Made by a program: the position numbers and the translations under genes
Assembly (NCBI RefSeq): GCF_011745365.1
Contig: NW_024468914.1
Location: forward strand, 580,001 to 644,000
DNA from: Cryphonectria parasitica EP155
Lineage: Eukaryota; Ascomycota; Sordariomycetes; Diaporthales; Cryphonectriaceae
Length of the DNA stretch: 64,000 bases
Direction of reading: 5' to 3'
In this document: piece after piece, positions 10,122 through 22,320 of the stretch
Numbering within the stretch: position 1 is the first letter of the stretch
How the letters are laid out: each line of letters starts with the position of its first letter
Notes under the pieces: model-generated
The model's input: the letters and a program-made list of their open reading frames with translations, nothing else
What the model was told of the DNA's origin: nothing
The model's database searches: none

Positions 10122-12835
10122 TTACAAGACGAGTGCTACTGTTGGAGGATGAGTAGCTCGGAAAACGGTGACAGTCATGGCGTATGTGTCTACCAATGTG
10201 AATATCCTCATGTCGTTGTTTCTCTTGCTGTTGTTCAACGACGGAATTTCACCTTCTCCCGCCATGTTTGGTGATATCTCGTCCTCAAGCAGCGGCTTCA
10301 GCGCCTCACACTCTTCCTCTAGCCTTTCGCCTGGACCCTCCTTTGCTCTGTGTTGCGAAAGCGTGCTGCCATGAGCGCTCCAGGTGAGCCGGCCTTCACT
10401 AAATCCGAAGAGTTGGCGTTCCAACCAGTCGATATCCGGTACCCCCTCAAGCCCATACAACACCGCCTGTGTGGACCAGAACTTGCCGCGGTATTTTGCA
10501 AGCATAGCGTGCGGTAGGACGGCCATCGAGATGAACGCAAGGATGAAGAAGACGACGGGCAGTCCAATCATGGGATTGCTTGCTCCATAACTATACAGTG
10601 ACTGAGACTCTGGTTGAATGGTGGCGACACTCACGATAGCGATGAGAAGGTACAAAGGGGCTGCCTGGGAGGCCAACTCGCTGGCAATGCGCCAGGCTGT
10701 GCGACGTTTGAGAAACTCGACCTTCTTAAGAGATTCTACAAGACGTTAGAAACTTGTTTGAGAGCTTGTAGAAATAATCCCCGGAAGCCAAAGAGAACGA
10801 AGGAAGGGAAAAGAATTTGGTAGGATTCCGTCTCAGAAAGCTCTGGCGGAGAGGGGACTTACTCCACTCGATAGAAGCTCCATACGCTCCGTCGATGAGT
10901 ACGGTCTGATCAGCATCTCCGCCAGCGATACCAGAGATCTGGCACGCGGGGAAGATATCCCATAGCCGAACTCCCCAAGAATCACGGATGCGATACCATG
11001 GCACCTCCCCGTGTCGTCCCGGAGGAAGCACACATATGAGTCGCTCCAGGAGCATGTTGGAGTCGTTGAGAAGGGACAACTGTGCAAAGGCCTCGAAGAG
11101 GGACTGGCCTTTGTAGGGGATTGGCCGCCGCCGCGCCAGCGTCATGAGCGCGTACACCATGTCGGCCTTGCTGTATTTGTTCATCTTGCGTTCCGCGAGA
11201 CACTCGAGGCCCAGCGTGAGTAGCTCGATTTGCGTAAGGTGCACGCTTGACTCGAAGTGGTCGACCAGCTCGCGCACCCGGTCGCCGTCGTCGGGATAGG
11301 CGACCTCAGCCATGTTACGCTTGCGGATCGTGGCCCACGACCGTACTCCTCCGTTTGCGCCTTGCTCAGCGCGGTAGACCTCCAAATCGTGGATTGTAGG
11401 CGCCAGTAGCATCTCCGGGAGAGTCCACAGCCGAGTGGCCCATCGCTGCAGAAGCTCCATTTCGGGTAATGGCATTTTCGCTGGAGAACCAGGGAGACGA
11501 AGTCTATCAGACACCAGGTCCTTGACCGCGATTACCATGCGATTTGCGCCTCGAGCTACATCACAGATTCGGTGCGAGTCGTGAACATTTAGTCCTGCTG
11601 TTCCCTTTCCGGCTTTGGAAATGCACAAGACGTCAATCCAGAAAGCATATAACCCTGCCTTTCGAGCAGCTACTGCACCGATAGTGCATAGCTGCTCGAG
11701 GTCCTTCTTGTAGAGCCCAGGCATCCCTTTTCGGGTCGCTGTCTCATTTGGATCCTGGGTAGGGCTCCATGAGGCAATGTCCTCGGCCGAGTATGTCTGG
11801 AATTGTTCTCGAGTATAGGATACAAAGACGTATTCGCCGCTCTGGTTCTGAGGGCGCTCCCGATCCCACTCGTCGGTATCCCGGACCTCGAAAGTGAAGT
11901 GTCCGAGGCTGATGTTGGCGTCGTCGTGAGAAGTAATTACGCATAGCATGCGTGGTCGGAGGTGTCGTGCGAGTACGCCACCATCCTCTTCCTTCCTTCC
12001 ATCATCGCCGCGTACTACCTCATCTCCAGGCTGGAGACGGGTGGGTTCAGCGGAATGCTGTTTGTACATCAACACTTAGCATGTAAAGCTCTGGGTTTTA
12101 GGATAGGAACACTGTACTTACACTGTCAGGTCTGAGTTCCGTCCTATTCCGTGGGAGCTTTGCGTAACAGAAGTATTTATATCGGACCGGCGCATATCGG
12201 CCGAAGTAGTTGGACTTTGGGTTGTAGTTACCCATCCAGGACTATGTGGATTGACAATTAGAATTTTCTTTCAGGATCGTTCTCGACTTTGGCTGTGGGG
12301 ACGACACATGGTCCTGTAGACGTACCGTGAAGGTAAGACCAATAGAAGCGATAGGATATTTCCACCAGAGCTGACTAGTATCAGGCTGCTTCGCTTCCAC
12401 TATATCTCTGTACGCCCACCTCAGGATACTAATGGGAACATCTCGGAGACCATGATCGCCTGTGAAGTCGGAAGCAATCCAGGTTCTCGTCCCAGGATTC
12501 TCTCTCGCAACGAACCCCGGCGCAATCTGCACCTCAACGACACCTAGCTTGCCATCCTTGGGTCGGAGGTAGTGGTCCTGCGTATTCTGCGGGTCCTCGT
12601 CGAGGTCGATATATCGGTTGAGACTGTCTTTATGGTAGCGCTGCTTACCAAGTTTGGAGTGGTCGTTCGAAGTCCTTTGTATTTCTACTGGATTTGTTGT
12701 GGAGTGGGCAACTCCTTTATCCTGAACATCTCCCTTGGCAACCATGTAGTGGCCGAGAGGCATGGCCTCGATGTCGGTGTCGAACCCGGTCTGCATATCT
12801 GAGCCGTGGCTGGAGATGTCCGCCGATCTTTCCAT
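10122..12835 (-). CDS. Gene B: HET-like protein with C-terminal membrane segments
   Basis: Four exons (12835-12326, 12241-12122, 12057-10863, 10735-10122) join in frame to about 812 residues, with introns starting GTACGT, GTAAGT and GTAAGT. The N-terminal 200 residues are polar and variable, followed by YFGRYAPVRYKYF. The middle carries FVSYTREQF, AFWIDVLCISK and RLWTLPEMLLAP, which parallel the HET motifs around the WxDxxCI core and the W-T-L-x-E segment. Near the C-terminus come DQTVLIDGAYGA and two hydrophobic spans, PLYLLIAIVSVATI and MIGLPVVFFILAFISMAV, likely transmembrane helices, then an acidic cytosolic tail. The combination suggests a membrane-anchored HET-type protein. Its precise role is unknown, and no NTPase or repeat domain is present. 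Confidence 0.75.
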
Positions 12836-14279
12836 GGAATGGATGCTGGTGATTTGTCATCAGATATTGTTAGTATTGTCCTGAGATATACTTATTCTGA
12901 AACTGCTGCGGGATCTGATAACTCGCCACAATGAGCGCAGAATGAACCCGGAGTACTCTTGGGATACGAGAGATATATATCTCGTAGCGATCAAAGCCAG
13001 GAACTAAACACAGATCACCTGTCTTTCACTCTGAAAGCACTGGGAGCCTATCAATGAGAATTCTTCTCTCTAAGCCGGATAAGAAATATGTTCTGCCTAT
13101 GCTGCCTACGCTGCGTATTTTCTCTCTTCTGCCTGTTCTGCAACGTGACGGACATTAGATAAATTAGTGCGGCTGAGCTTCGGATGTATTTTTGTCGCAA
13201 CTATTTGATAAGTTCTATAGCAGTAGGCGCCATTGATTGCAGGGTTTATGCATAAAGACTAGTGTTGAAACCAATCAGACTTCAAATCTGATGAAAATCG
13301 ACAGGGATAGGAAATGAGTTGTATGTGCCCATCAGATGTGGCTTGCATGCTGCCATCACTTGAAGCTGAATGCAGCTCCCCGCGCTTTGGCCAAATCTGT
13401 GATTGGAGCAGCTTGCATTAAGGTGTGCTGCACAAAACAAATCCATCCGCTGATGTATGCCCGATGCAACTAAAGGGCTGGTGACTTCGCCTTCTGGGGA
13501 GATTCAGGTCTGAGCGTAAAATGTCACTTGAATATATTGATCCAAGTCTGATTGGACATCTTTCAGTTAAAATTCTCACCAAGAGATTATATATGACCTG
13601 ATGTGAGGTTGTATCGATTGTGCACCCAGCATCAACATGCATTAGCAAACAATATCGTGACATCGCTGAACTGCCAATGCTCCCTGAAAGGAGTTGGATT
13701 TCCTCAAAGTGGGTTAGTTGATGCTAATCTTGTTGGCGCTATTCTCTCCTATAATTAGGCTTGTCATTAACTTTGGTTAGCTTCTTCGAGTTTGATAGAC
13801 TGTCACTTTATAATCTGGACCCTGCTATCATGCGCCTTGCGTGTCTGCATCGCCCAGGGTATACCTGCCGGCTATAGCAGGTTTGGGTTGAGTAGCAGGA
13901 TCCTGAACCTTGTATCTCCTAAGTGCTCGGCTAAATGTTCAGGGCTCTGTAATACGAAAGAAGCTAAGTGTTCAGCTCATATTGATCTGTTGGCCGAGCT
14001 TACATTGGCCGGGCACCTACAGCTCTGTCTATGACAGAGACATCATCCGTAGCTGGTTTCGATCTCGCTACATTCAGGGTCTCAGTCTTAGCTTTCATTC
14101 TATCTGAGAATCTATCCTCTCATCCTGATCTCTGGATCGGTCTATACTTCTGAGCCCAGGACTTCCGACCGTGCCATAGCCACGTGTGCGTCAAATTGCC
14201 ATGGATCACTCAGTCTTCCGGTGATCGATCACCGGTTTGAGTGAAGGGCTTCCAAGTGAAAAGCTTATAATTATTGTAA
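12836..14279. other. Gap upstream of gene B, no recognised gene
   Basis: About 1.4 kb of AT-rich DNA with only short, unsupported ORFs. It holds the gene B promoter side and an interrupted palindrome at 14206-14244. Confidence 0.45.
14206..14244. repeat. 39-bp interrupted palindrome
   Basis: TCACTCA and CCGGTGATCGATCACCGG, closing with TGAGTGA, form nested inverted repeats around position 14225. The inner 18 bases are a perfect palindrome. It lies 35-50 bp before a dispersed repeat (14280-14390) and could be a mobile-element end or a protein-binding site. Confidence 0.6.
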
Positions 14280-14390
14280 TGATACAGCAAAAGGCGTTAC
14301 GGGTTTCGCCAAATTCATCTTTAGTGGTGGTGCAGTGCCGTGGTCGATATGGGTAGGTGGATTACGCTTGTGGTAGGTATGTGGGAAATA
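14280..14390 (+). repeat. Dispersed repeat R3, copy 1
   Basis: Matches the reverse complement of 32200-32320. Both contain GTTACGGGTTTCGCCAAA (one base different), CATCTTTAGTG, GATATGGGT and GGATTACGCTTG. No coding potential seen. Confidence 0.65.
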
Positions 14391-16109
14391 ATAATTTTAG
14401 TGAGCATTGAAAGATTGGATTGGATTGCTTTCTAAAACTAAAAAGATGAAGAAAAGAAGACGCTCAAAAGGAGTGTTCTTATGTGGAAGCGTCCAGGGCT
14501 AGGGGCTTTTTCCCCACAGCAAGCAGGAACTCAGGGAGCTGTTGCTAACAGAGCCAGAGCTGGCTTACTGGTAGGCTGTCAAGAGACACCCCCGCCCTTC
14601 CAGAAATTGCTGAGCGCCTACAATCACTCCCAATCGGCGTCCCACCAGACTTCCTCTGCGTATCAAGGGCTTCAAGACCCGCCTCCTGCACTGAATCCAT
14701 TCATGCCGTCCCACGAATTGCCCCCAACGTTTCCGATAAATTCGTGCACGCTTATTCGAAAAGCTCAGACTTTTTAAAATAAAGTTCTCGCATTCATTTA
14801 CAGTGAGTTACGGCTGGAACACGTCGCTTTGACGCGTATATGATTATGCAGTACCTAGGCGCCCTGATCCGGCTTGGTTGCTAGATGGCTGAGACATTAC
14901 GTGTTAAGACTAGGGTGAAATTAAAAAGAGGAAGACTGTGCTACTAGAATAATATATGAAAATATGATAGGTTAGAAGATGAATTGTGCGAGGGCCATGC
15001 GCGGCCCCAGCTAGCCAACAGCCAGACCTGTTGATAGCCTCAGGTAGCTGTCCTCGTGGCTTTCTCTTCCTTTCTCTTTTCTCTTCAGCGCACTGCAATG
15101 CAAGCCTTTTGCCCACGCATACGAATTCTTAGATATGGTATATTATCAATCTTTGATTCTCACATTATACCTTCTCAAGCATCGTGCTTATTGGAATGAT
15201 TGATGCGTCGCTAGCATTAACAACGCATCAAATGTCGTTATGCGAGCCCGTTTCAAGCCGATAGAAGGTGTGCTCTGTATTCAGTCAATACTAGCCTGTC
15301 AACGTGTTACTATAAATCACCCCGCCTTTTCCTACGATAAGAAGTATCTCTTAGAAAATTTCGAGCATTGGAAATTCTGAGCATGCCTTCGGACCTGGCT
15401 CTATCATTAATGATCTGATCTGCAATACCGCTGGCTGGGATTGGTTGATTGGACTCCGAGAGTGAGACGAGCAGCGCGGTGCAATGGTTGAGAGAAAATA
15501 GGCATTGTCTCTTGCTCCTTTTCTTGAGGAGAATGAAGAGCACAAAAGAAAGGTCTAGATATATATACTGAAGAGAGCAGGCAAAGTGGGCCTGCCCTGG
15601 CAAATAGGAGATCCCTGCTCGCGACAGAGAGCCTCCGTTTATATCCAGCTGTTTTTCTATGGCTTAATAACAGCTATATGTGATAGATCGAGTGAGGTAT
15701 ATGGTAGTAATTGATCGGCTCAGACTCTACTACCAGTGGCAGCACGACATCAGCAAGAAGCCGCGCAAAAAGATGCTACATGCAGCCCCAAAGTCTACAA
15801 ATTCGGAACCGTTCTCTTCTATTTAACAATATACGTCTGTGTCCTATCAAGCAAGCAACGACTTTTTTATTAGCGCTATCTCTTGCATCTATCCACAGCA
15901 GAACCCTGCAGAGCACATTATAACGTCCAGAAAGAAATAGACTTGCGGCCTATATGTGTGGTCCTCTTTATTCACGATGCCGAGGTTTAAAGAAAGCACA
16001 GAGTGCTCTTTTAGCAGTGTTACGGCGGCCTTCTTTCATGCCCGTTGCTACCGTTGCGTCTGACATTTAACGATTAATTGTTGATGCATAAAGATGAAAA
16101 AGAATAGAC
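14391..16109. other. Gap with repeat fragments, no supported gene
   Basis: Short ORFs (for example 14481-14777) have no recognisable domain and no intron-supported extension. Contains R2 copy 2 at 14990-15121. The rest is unassigned. Confidence 0.4.
14990..15121 (+). repeat. Dispersed repeat R2, copy 2
   Basis: Second copy of the R2 segment described at 8885-9012, with a small pyrimidine-rich insertion near 15060-15085. Confidence 0.6.
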
Positions 16110-18542
16110 TTAACCTTGTATTGACTTATTCAGATGCATTAACACAATTTGAATTGCTTGAACATCTTTATGCGAAGGTCCTACCAGTGCCTCAAGACTA
16201 GCATGAGCTTGAATATAGAGCATCTGAGCTTCAGCTAGCTTGCCCTGAAGCGATAGTAAAGCCCCGAGATTCTGCGTAGTATTAATTGCTGATCGATGCC
16301 TCATCATATGTTGAGATCCCCATGCCTTCTCATATCCTCGAAGCGCTCGCTGGTACATGTCCTCAGCTTGTTGCAGCTTGCCTTGATCAGCATAAAGGAG
16401 TCCTAGGTTGTTAAACGCTGACACTCTGTTGTAGAGCCCATTCTTGATTATAGTGTAGGATCTCATAGCATGAGGCAGAAGCCGTCTCTGAATCACCCAG
16501 AATTGATTCGCATTTTGAGACGGTACCTGCGATGCAATGCAGTCTACTGCAAGCCTGGCCAACTCGGGGTTCCAGTCTTGATTCAGGGTGTTGATCACCC
16601 AGGCATGTACGCATGCGTGGATACTGAATCCCCTTGCTTTCGCCGCGCTATTCATCAAGTCATGCGGTTCGACAAAGCCGTAGTTATGCAGCATGCCCAT
16701 GGCTCCATTAAAGCTCAATTCATCATTAAACTCGTCCATCCAAGCCGGGCGGTCTGTGTCGGGGCATAGGAGAAGTTCGAACCAGATGTCATCGTTATCG
16801 AAATATGCCCACCATGTGAGGAGACGAGCTGCAAGTGTATTTTCCCTCTGGATCTGCTCGTATGATAGCTGCCACGTTGAACATAATGTGCGATCTTGGT
16901 ATGAGCCTAAAGCCGGAGTGCTCGCGTGAAGCCTGGCCCACGATTCTTGATACAGGCGAAAGTAGTCATCGAAACTGACAGAAACATGCTTCAAGTATGC
17001 TCCAGCAGTGGCAAGAGCGAGAAGAAGTCCATCTAGTTCCATTGCAAGCTTTCTAGCATCGACATCTATGTGAGAGATTAGAAGAGTATGTAGTATAGGA
17101 CTAGTGTGGGAATCTTACTATCTTTCAAGCTGCCTCGACCTGAGGTATTTGACAGAATTTCGAGACTGTCATCCGCTAACTCGAGTTTTCTCATCCGGAT
17201 TGACCACCCCAAGTCAATCAGCGATAATCGTGTCGTGATAATGACTGACCCTTGGTATGCCTCAGGAAGAAAGCAGTTGATATCGATTCCGGTGTCGGCG
17301 TTGCTATAGGTAGCTTTCGGGTTGTCAAGGTTGTCGAAGATCATGAGCCACCTAGTGTTCCCTGGCAGGCTAAGCCAGGATTTCACTGCTTCGGTGACTT
17401 GTTTATGATCCTGCTGCAGATCGATAGCGCTCAGGCGGCTGGCATTGTGATGTTGTCTTAATATCTGCCTCGCAACTTTGGTGAAGCTCTGCTGGATGGA
17501 AACTTCGTCCTTGATGTTCAACCAGAATATGGCGGAATACTCGTCTTTGTATCATTTCGCGTACGTAACAGCGGTTTGCGTTTTGCCGATGCCACCAAGT
17601 CCGTGGAGAACGACGACGCGACGGCTTCCGTCCGACACGAGTTTCTCGCGCATCTCTGCAAGTTCCTTCTCCCTTGCCACGAAATGTTGTGTCTCGGGAA
17701 CATTGAAGAGGCTAAAAGACACCGAGAAATCATTGTGTTGGAAACCTAGTTTAGTCAGCCTTCGAGATCATTCGATTATTAGACTCTAGCAAAGATTACC
17801 TTTCATCTCTCTCCGAATCTCTTCTTCCAGTCTTTTCCATGCCTTTTCTCGACCTTCGCCATATATCAGAGGCATGTGCACATCAAATATACCCAGCAGC
17901 GAATACACCAAATCCTCCTCGTATTTCGTCTGACGCTTGCCAATCCATCTCTTTCGTTCTGTAACAGGGAAGGTGGACATAGGCGTGCCGCGGAGAGCAC
18001 TTGCAGGGATGCCTGTGACATCGCGTATTTGAGGCTCTAAACACCTCTTATCACCTAGGAACGTCTCTTCACTTGAGTAGAACTCCACTGATGCCGGAGC
18101 GATGAGCTCTTGGAGGGTACAGCCGCGAGTGAACCATCTGCTCTCTCGGAAGGCCCCTTCCCAGAGCACGGCAGGCTGCTCGCCCAGCGCTGTAGGAGCT
18201 GAGACGTCTGTCAAGTAGACAAAGCAGATTTTCGCATTGAGATACCACCGGTACATGCTATTTATCGCAGTTTGCAGTTCGATGACATCAGACTTGTCAA
18301 TACAGCAAGTATCAACCCAGAAATACTGGAGCCTATGCTGTTTCGCTTGCTCGGCACAGAACCTGATCTTGTCAAAGCCTGTCTTGCGCTTCCAATCATC
18401 TCTTGGGCTTTCCAGGTCTGCCAATAACCACCTCGTCTGGTCCCCATGTATGAGAAAGGATCGCATAGGGATGAACATCGTCGGCGGCAAGGTCCGGGGT
18501 GAGGCTGTAGTTGCCAGCGTCGTCGTATCGTAATAGCCGCAT
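16110..18542 (-). pseudogene. Gene C: broken HET-NB-ARC-TPR receptor
   Basis: Three exons (18542-17800, 17745-17119, 17065-16110). The start MRLLRYDD leads to YAILSHTWGPDE, then a net one-base gain near 18421-18432 shifts the frame before ADLESPRDDW. After it the HET core is clear: FWVDTCCIDK and SRWFTRGCTLQELIAP, where the usual GWTLQE has Cys for Trp. Exon 2 carries NB-ARC Walker A GLGGIGKT, but a TGA at 17552-17554 interrupts AK-stop-YKDEYSAIFW where Arg (CGA) is expected. Kinase-2 reads WLMIFDNLDN. Exon 3 ends in two or three TPRs (NNLGLLYADQGKLQQAEDMY). Two independent disruptions make it a pseudogene as sequenced. It is the closest relative of gene E in the window. Confidence 0.8.
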
Positions 18543-18898
18543 CGTCAGACTTTAGAACAACTTTGGCGCGTTGTCAGTATCTGAAGGTTGTTCAATCAGA
18601 GAGATTTTCTTCATCGAAATCACACTGGCATCATGTTCTCCGTTATGAAGGACGTTGATCAGCTGGTGATGCTCAAGACCGCGGATACATGGTAAAAGCA
18701 CAAAGGCAGCAGCAGCATCGCCACCACCAAAGCGGGGTAAATACTATGCTGCGCCGCAGAACTGAATAAGCACATGCTACTGTTCGGGGTTAGCCAATGT
18801 GCAGCTGATCATAGCGGTTAGGGAAAAGAAAAACAAAGTAGGGGTGCGTACGTAGCAGTTGTCTTCCAATTCTGATTGGACACAAGATCGGGCTGGCA
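18543..18898. promoter_or_regulatory. Upstream region of gene C
   Basis: About 350 bp between gene C and the R1-containing duplicated block. Nothing specific recognised. Confidence 0.25.
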
Positions 18899-19784
18899 TT
18901 AGCAACCGAGGTAGGCCCGGGATCCCGGCGGACTGCTCTACTCGCTCATTCATTACTGGTTGTTGGTCATGGGCAGTTTTGCCCTCATTAGTGTGAAGGT
19001 TGGGTAAAAATTCAGATCATAGTTATTTGTGTTTTTTTTCTTCTTTTCTCTCTCTATTTATCCTGGGGCCAGAGGTACTGGTGCACCCGTCTCTATAGGC
19101 AAAGTATAACAAAGTGCCGGCAGGTCCGCAACCTACTGATAGGACCCCTGTGACAAGGCCTGGGATGGCCCTCCCACACCCATGAGACCAGGGCCTTTAT
19201 TCCGACAGTTTCGAACACAACAACATTCAAAATTGTCCAAGGAAGAGTGGTGGGAAAGAAATTTCTTTTATTTTCAAACAGAAACATGTCGTGGCGTTGC
19301 GTGGCTGATGCATCGTCTGGCCCAATGCAATGAGAATATAGACCATTTCAGGTCAGCATCTAGGGCTGGGACTCGCGTATAGAAAAAGCCTGGTCAGTGA
19401 AGACGCGGTCCTTTGCGGAGACTCCATTTGTATTCAGCTGCGAGTGCCATCACCGCCACAAAACATCACCTTGATGCTACTGCCACTTTAGCATCGATCG
19501 AAGCAATGGCTCCAGGAGATTTGCAGCGAGACCATTTCTCAGGGAGTCTGGCTAGGGGAGCGCAAGTCGTCTGTGCGCGCGAGGCGGCCCCACAATCCTG
19601 GCCACTCCAGCGCGCGATGCTGAGTTCCAGACGAATACCGCCCGGGCCGGGCCGGGCCGGATACAAGTGGTCCGACAGGGTGCCGGCAAGCGGACATCTT
19701 CTGCACCCCTAGTATCCCTCGCCCGTGTCTGCATACCTAGTATTCTTCTCCGTTGCCAGATAGTCGCATCCGTCTGCTTCGGCT
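18899..19784 (+). repeat. Duplicated block containing R1 and a HET 5' end, copy 1
   Basis: Nearly 900 bp homologous to 26633-27500 in the same orientation, starting at GGTAGGCCCGGG. It runs through R1 (18960-19215), a GCCGGGCCGGGCCGG-type stretch, and into the first codons of a HET gene (PLPDSRIRLLRLMPHREE, 19750-19802). That reading then meets TAG where the longer copy and gene D have CAG or an equivalent codon. The block looks like a copied promoter plus gene start. Confidence 0.7.
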
Positions 19785-20636
19785 CATGCCGCATCGAGAA
19801 GAATAGGCATCCCGCGTGATCAGGCTCAGGATTCTACCAGAGAAAGGGGGTCCGCCTGGTAAGGGTCGGTAGGATGATCGGCTGGTTCCAGAGACGACGA
19901 CGTGGCCTCTGCGACATCGCACGGGACTTCTGTTGTGACCGATGATCCTTAAGCTCAAGGTGCCGCAGGAATGATACGAGGTTGAGGTCCCAACCGGTGA
20001 GCGAATGCAGCGGTACAGGTGAGGTCACCGGGCTGGCTATCGTCTTGTCATTAGTGCTGTCGAGCAGGGAAGCAACAGGGCGGCAGCAGGACAAGAGTTG
20101 GATTCCTGCAGAGGGTGGGAAGAGGGGGTCAGATGATACTTCCCTGGCGTCACATGAGCTAAGCCACCCTGTGCAGGGTTCGGAGGCCGGAGGCGCCCTG
20201 CTTTCTGCGCTCATATCATGCAAGCGACCTGATCGGCGGCAGGAGCGGCATCCCTCGGTGTTCTGTTCGGGCAGGCGGCCTCTCTTTCCGTTTCGGCAGT
20301 TGCGTGGTTAGTCGAGATACGAGGTCTCTGCGCTAGCTTGTCCTGCTGATTCGGAGGAGATAGGGTAGCCGGCTGTGATCGAGCCTGTCTCATAGATCAT
20401 CCAGCTGCTGGGGGTGAAATGGGGGCTAAAGAAGGGACGGGCGCGAGAGGAGAGGAGAGGAGGGCTCTGCCCCATGCTATAGCTGAGCTCGGCCTTCTCT
20501 ATATACGAAGATATAAAGGCCTCCTCCTTCCCTGTATTGGAACGAAGATGCGCAGTATCCACGCCAAACTCTTATGACTGCATTCTCGAATTCTTCAGCT
20601 TTTTCTGCAGCTTATCACTACAGTATCTGTGATATA
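19785..20636. other. Gap with no recognised gene
   Basis: GC-richer sequence with short frames only; no domain or convincing splice structure found. Confidence 0.4.
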
Positions 20637-21674
20637 ATGGCTGGGCTTGGGTCCTCTCGCGATGAAGCGATCTCGATCTCAAGTGCTGAGTCGTCTGTCT
20701 GCGGCGATCTCGATGAGAACCTGTCTGATATTTTCTTGCCGCCAGTCAAGGAGCTGGGCTCACCTGCTAAAGCGAAAAAAGCCGGATCTCGCAGTGTTGT
20801 TGTTGGTACGTACATGAACTCCTACCTCTAAAGGCAACTGTAATAATGAAAAAAAGCAGGCATGCCTATCGGCGCTGCATCTGCCCCTGCTAGGGACAGC
20901 AATACAACATGGTCGGGTTGTATAGCGAATAGCCGCACAGAGAAGAGTCTAGGCCTGGAGGGACTCCAGCCTCCTCGAGCTCTCTCGCCCCTTACGCCGC
21001 TTTCACCCGTATTGCCCACATCCATGCAAGCAGAGGGCGGGCTGTACTTGGCAGACAATACCTTTAATCCTGCGATTCAAGGTTGTGACGACCATGATTT
21101 GCATGACTTGACCAGTGCAGACAATAAGACGCCGCTATTGCCTAGCCCGAGCCGCCATCTAGCTCATCTCGAGCGACGAATGATTGCCGAAGTCCAAGCG
21201 AGCATGCCACCCTCTCTTCCGCCGAGCGGAGGGGATAGCGATGACAGAGCTTGCCCGGCTCTAGCCAGACTAGAAACAGCCGAAGGGGTGCGTACGCCTG
21301 GGGCCCCTGATACTCCCGCTCCCGCCTTGTATAGTCCTCGCGCCATTGCAGAGATCGAAGGACAAGCTTCACACTACCCCCGTGATCAGAGCAGCTCTCG
21401 ACCCCTCTCAGGGTTTCAGAACCACGATGCTATAGCAATAGAGAGCGGCAAGGGCGAGGAGGGTGAAGAAGACTCCTATCCGCTCTCCAAGCGCCGCAAA
21501 GAGCCTGCTTCCTCACAGTCGACCAACCCCAGAGCTGCTATACAGCAGCTTCTAACCTCAGGGACTGGAGTTTCTCGATCTCAAAAAGCCCGCAGGCTAG
21601 CAGCTACAGTGGGGTGCCAAAAGTCTGACTCGAAAACATTGACAAATTATTTGACCTCCCGCAACTTGTTGTGA
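20637..21674 (+). CDS. Ser/Pro-rich protein, unrecognised (possible N-terminus of a dynamin-like gene)
   Basis: Exon 1 (20637-20805, MAGLGSSRDEAISISS) joins across a 54-bp intron (GTACGT...GCAG) to exon 2 (20860-21674), in frame, for about 326 residues. The product is low in hydrophobic residues and rich in Ser, Pro, Ala and acidic stretches, with a basic PLSKRRKEP patch. It looks disordered. I do not recognise a family. The dynamin-type G1 motif begins in another frame overlapping its last codons, so this may be the N-terminal extension of a GTPase gene disrupted by a frameshift, or a separate gene. Confidence 0.45.
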
Positions 21675-21802
21675 TTAGCTCACAATCCAGTGGCAAGAGC
21701 TCTGTGCTTGAAGGCCTGACTGGTATCCTATACTCCAATGGCGAGAAGCTAAAGATAGTACCTATACTTATAGTAAAAAATAGACTTGCGGCAGAAATAT
21801 AG
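21629..21802 (+). pseudogene. Truncated dynamin-like GTPase N-terminus
   Basis: This frame reads LENIDKLFDLPQLVVIS, then SQSSGKSSVLEGLTGI, a textbook dynamin-superfamily start with the P-loop (G1) motif. After about 33 residues similarity is lost, and a stop occurs at 21800-21802. A TGA directly precedes it, and the frame differs from the overlapping Ser/Pro-rich ORF. Dynamin GTPase domains need about 300 residues, so this is a fragment. No remaining switch or GED region was found downstream. Confidence 0.65.
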
Positions 21803-21942
21803 CCCCTTTTCCTCCTCTCTTGCACGCGTATCCTAGCTTGAATACGCGTGACCCTATATCTAGCATGCTACTCTAGATCTGAGCCGGCCCATAAAGTCTA
21901 GAGTGTGAGCCAATTAGCGAGCCGGCCCAAGCGCAACCGATC

Positions 21943-22320
21943 CTACTCCAAAGCTCGGATCACCCTGACCCGTTTGTATGGGGGATTGTAGTACAATCCG
22001 TCAGGAGTAATGCTGATATAATAGACATCGTCAAGCAGCGGATAGTCGAGCAGAGAAATACAGAAGACGAGGCAGCCGCTGTTGAGCCACCTCCGCAGGT
22101 CCTGGAGGAAGTCGCCCTCCGCCTCATCACGCGCTGCCGCGCCCATTTCCTTGGTGATACGTACCACGTCGGCCAGTCCTGTCTCCTGGAACTCCATGAA
22201 CTGGAAGTAAAGTTTTGGAGGCTGCCGCTCCTCAGCAAGGCTGTATGCGAAGCATAGCAGCTTCTTGAGCACGCTAGTATAGCTCCAGTATGTCGACCTC
22301 GGCAGCCGATGAAGCAGCGG
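21943..22320 (-). other. Unrecognised open frame
   Basis: A minus-strand frame runs from about 22320 to a stop at 21943. It includes STYWSYTSVLKKLLCFAYSL and PPKLYFQFMEFQETGL, then LRRWLNSGCLVFCISLLDYP. Composition is protein-like (aromatic, mixed charge), but no ATG is present near the start and no family is recognised. It may be the last exon of a decayed gene. Confidence 0.35.

Noticed and set aside
14481..14777. 98-residue ORF with Gln/Pro-rich composition
   Set aside because: No domain, no splice-supported extension, and not positioned in a gene-like context.
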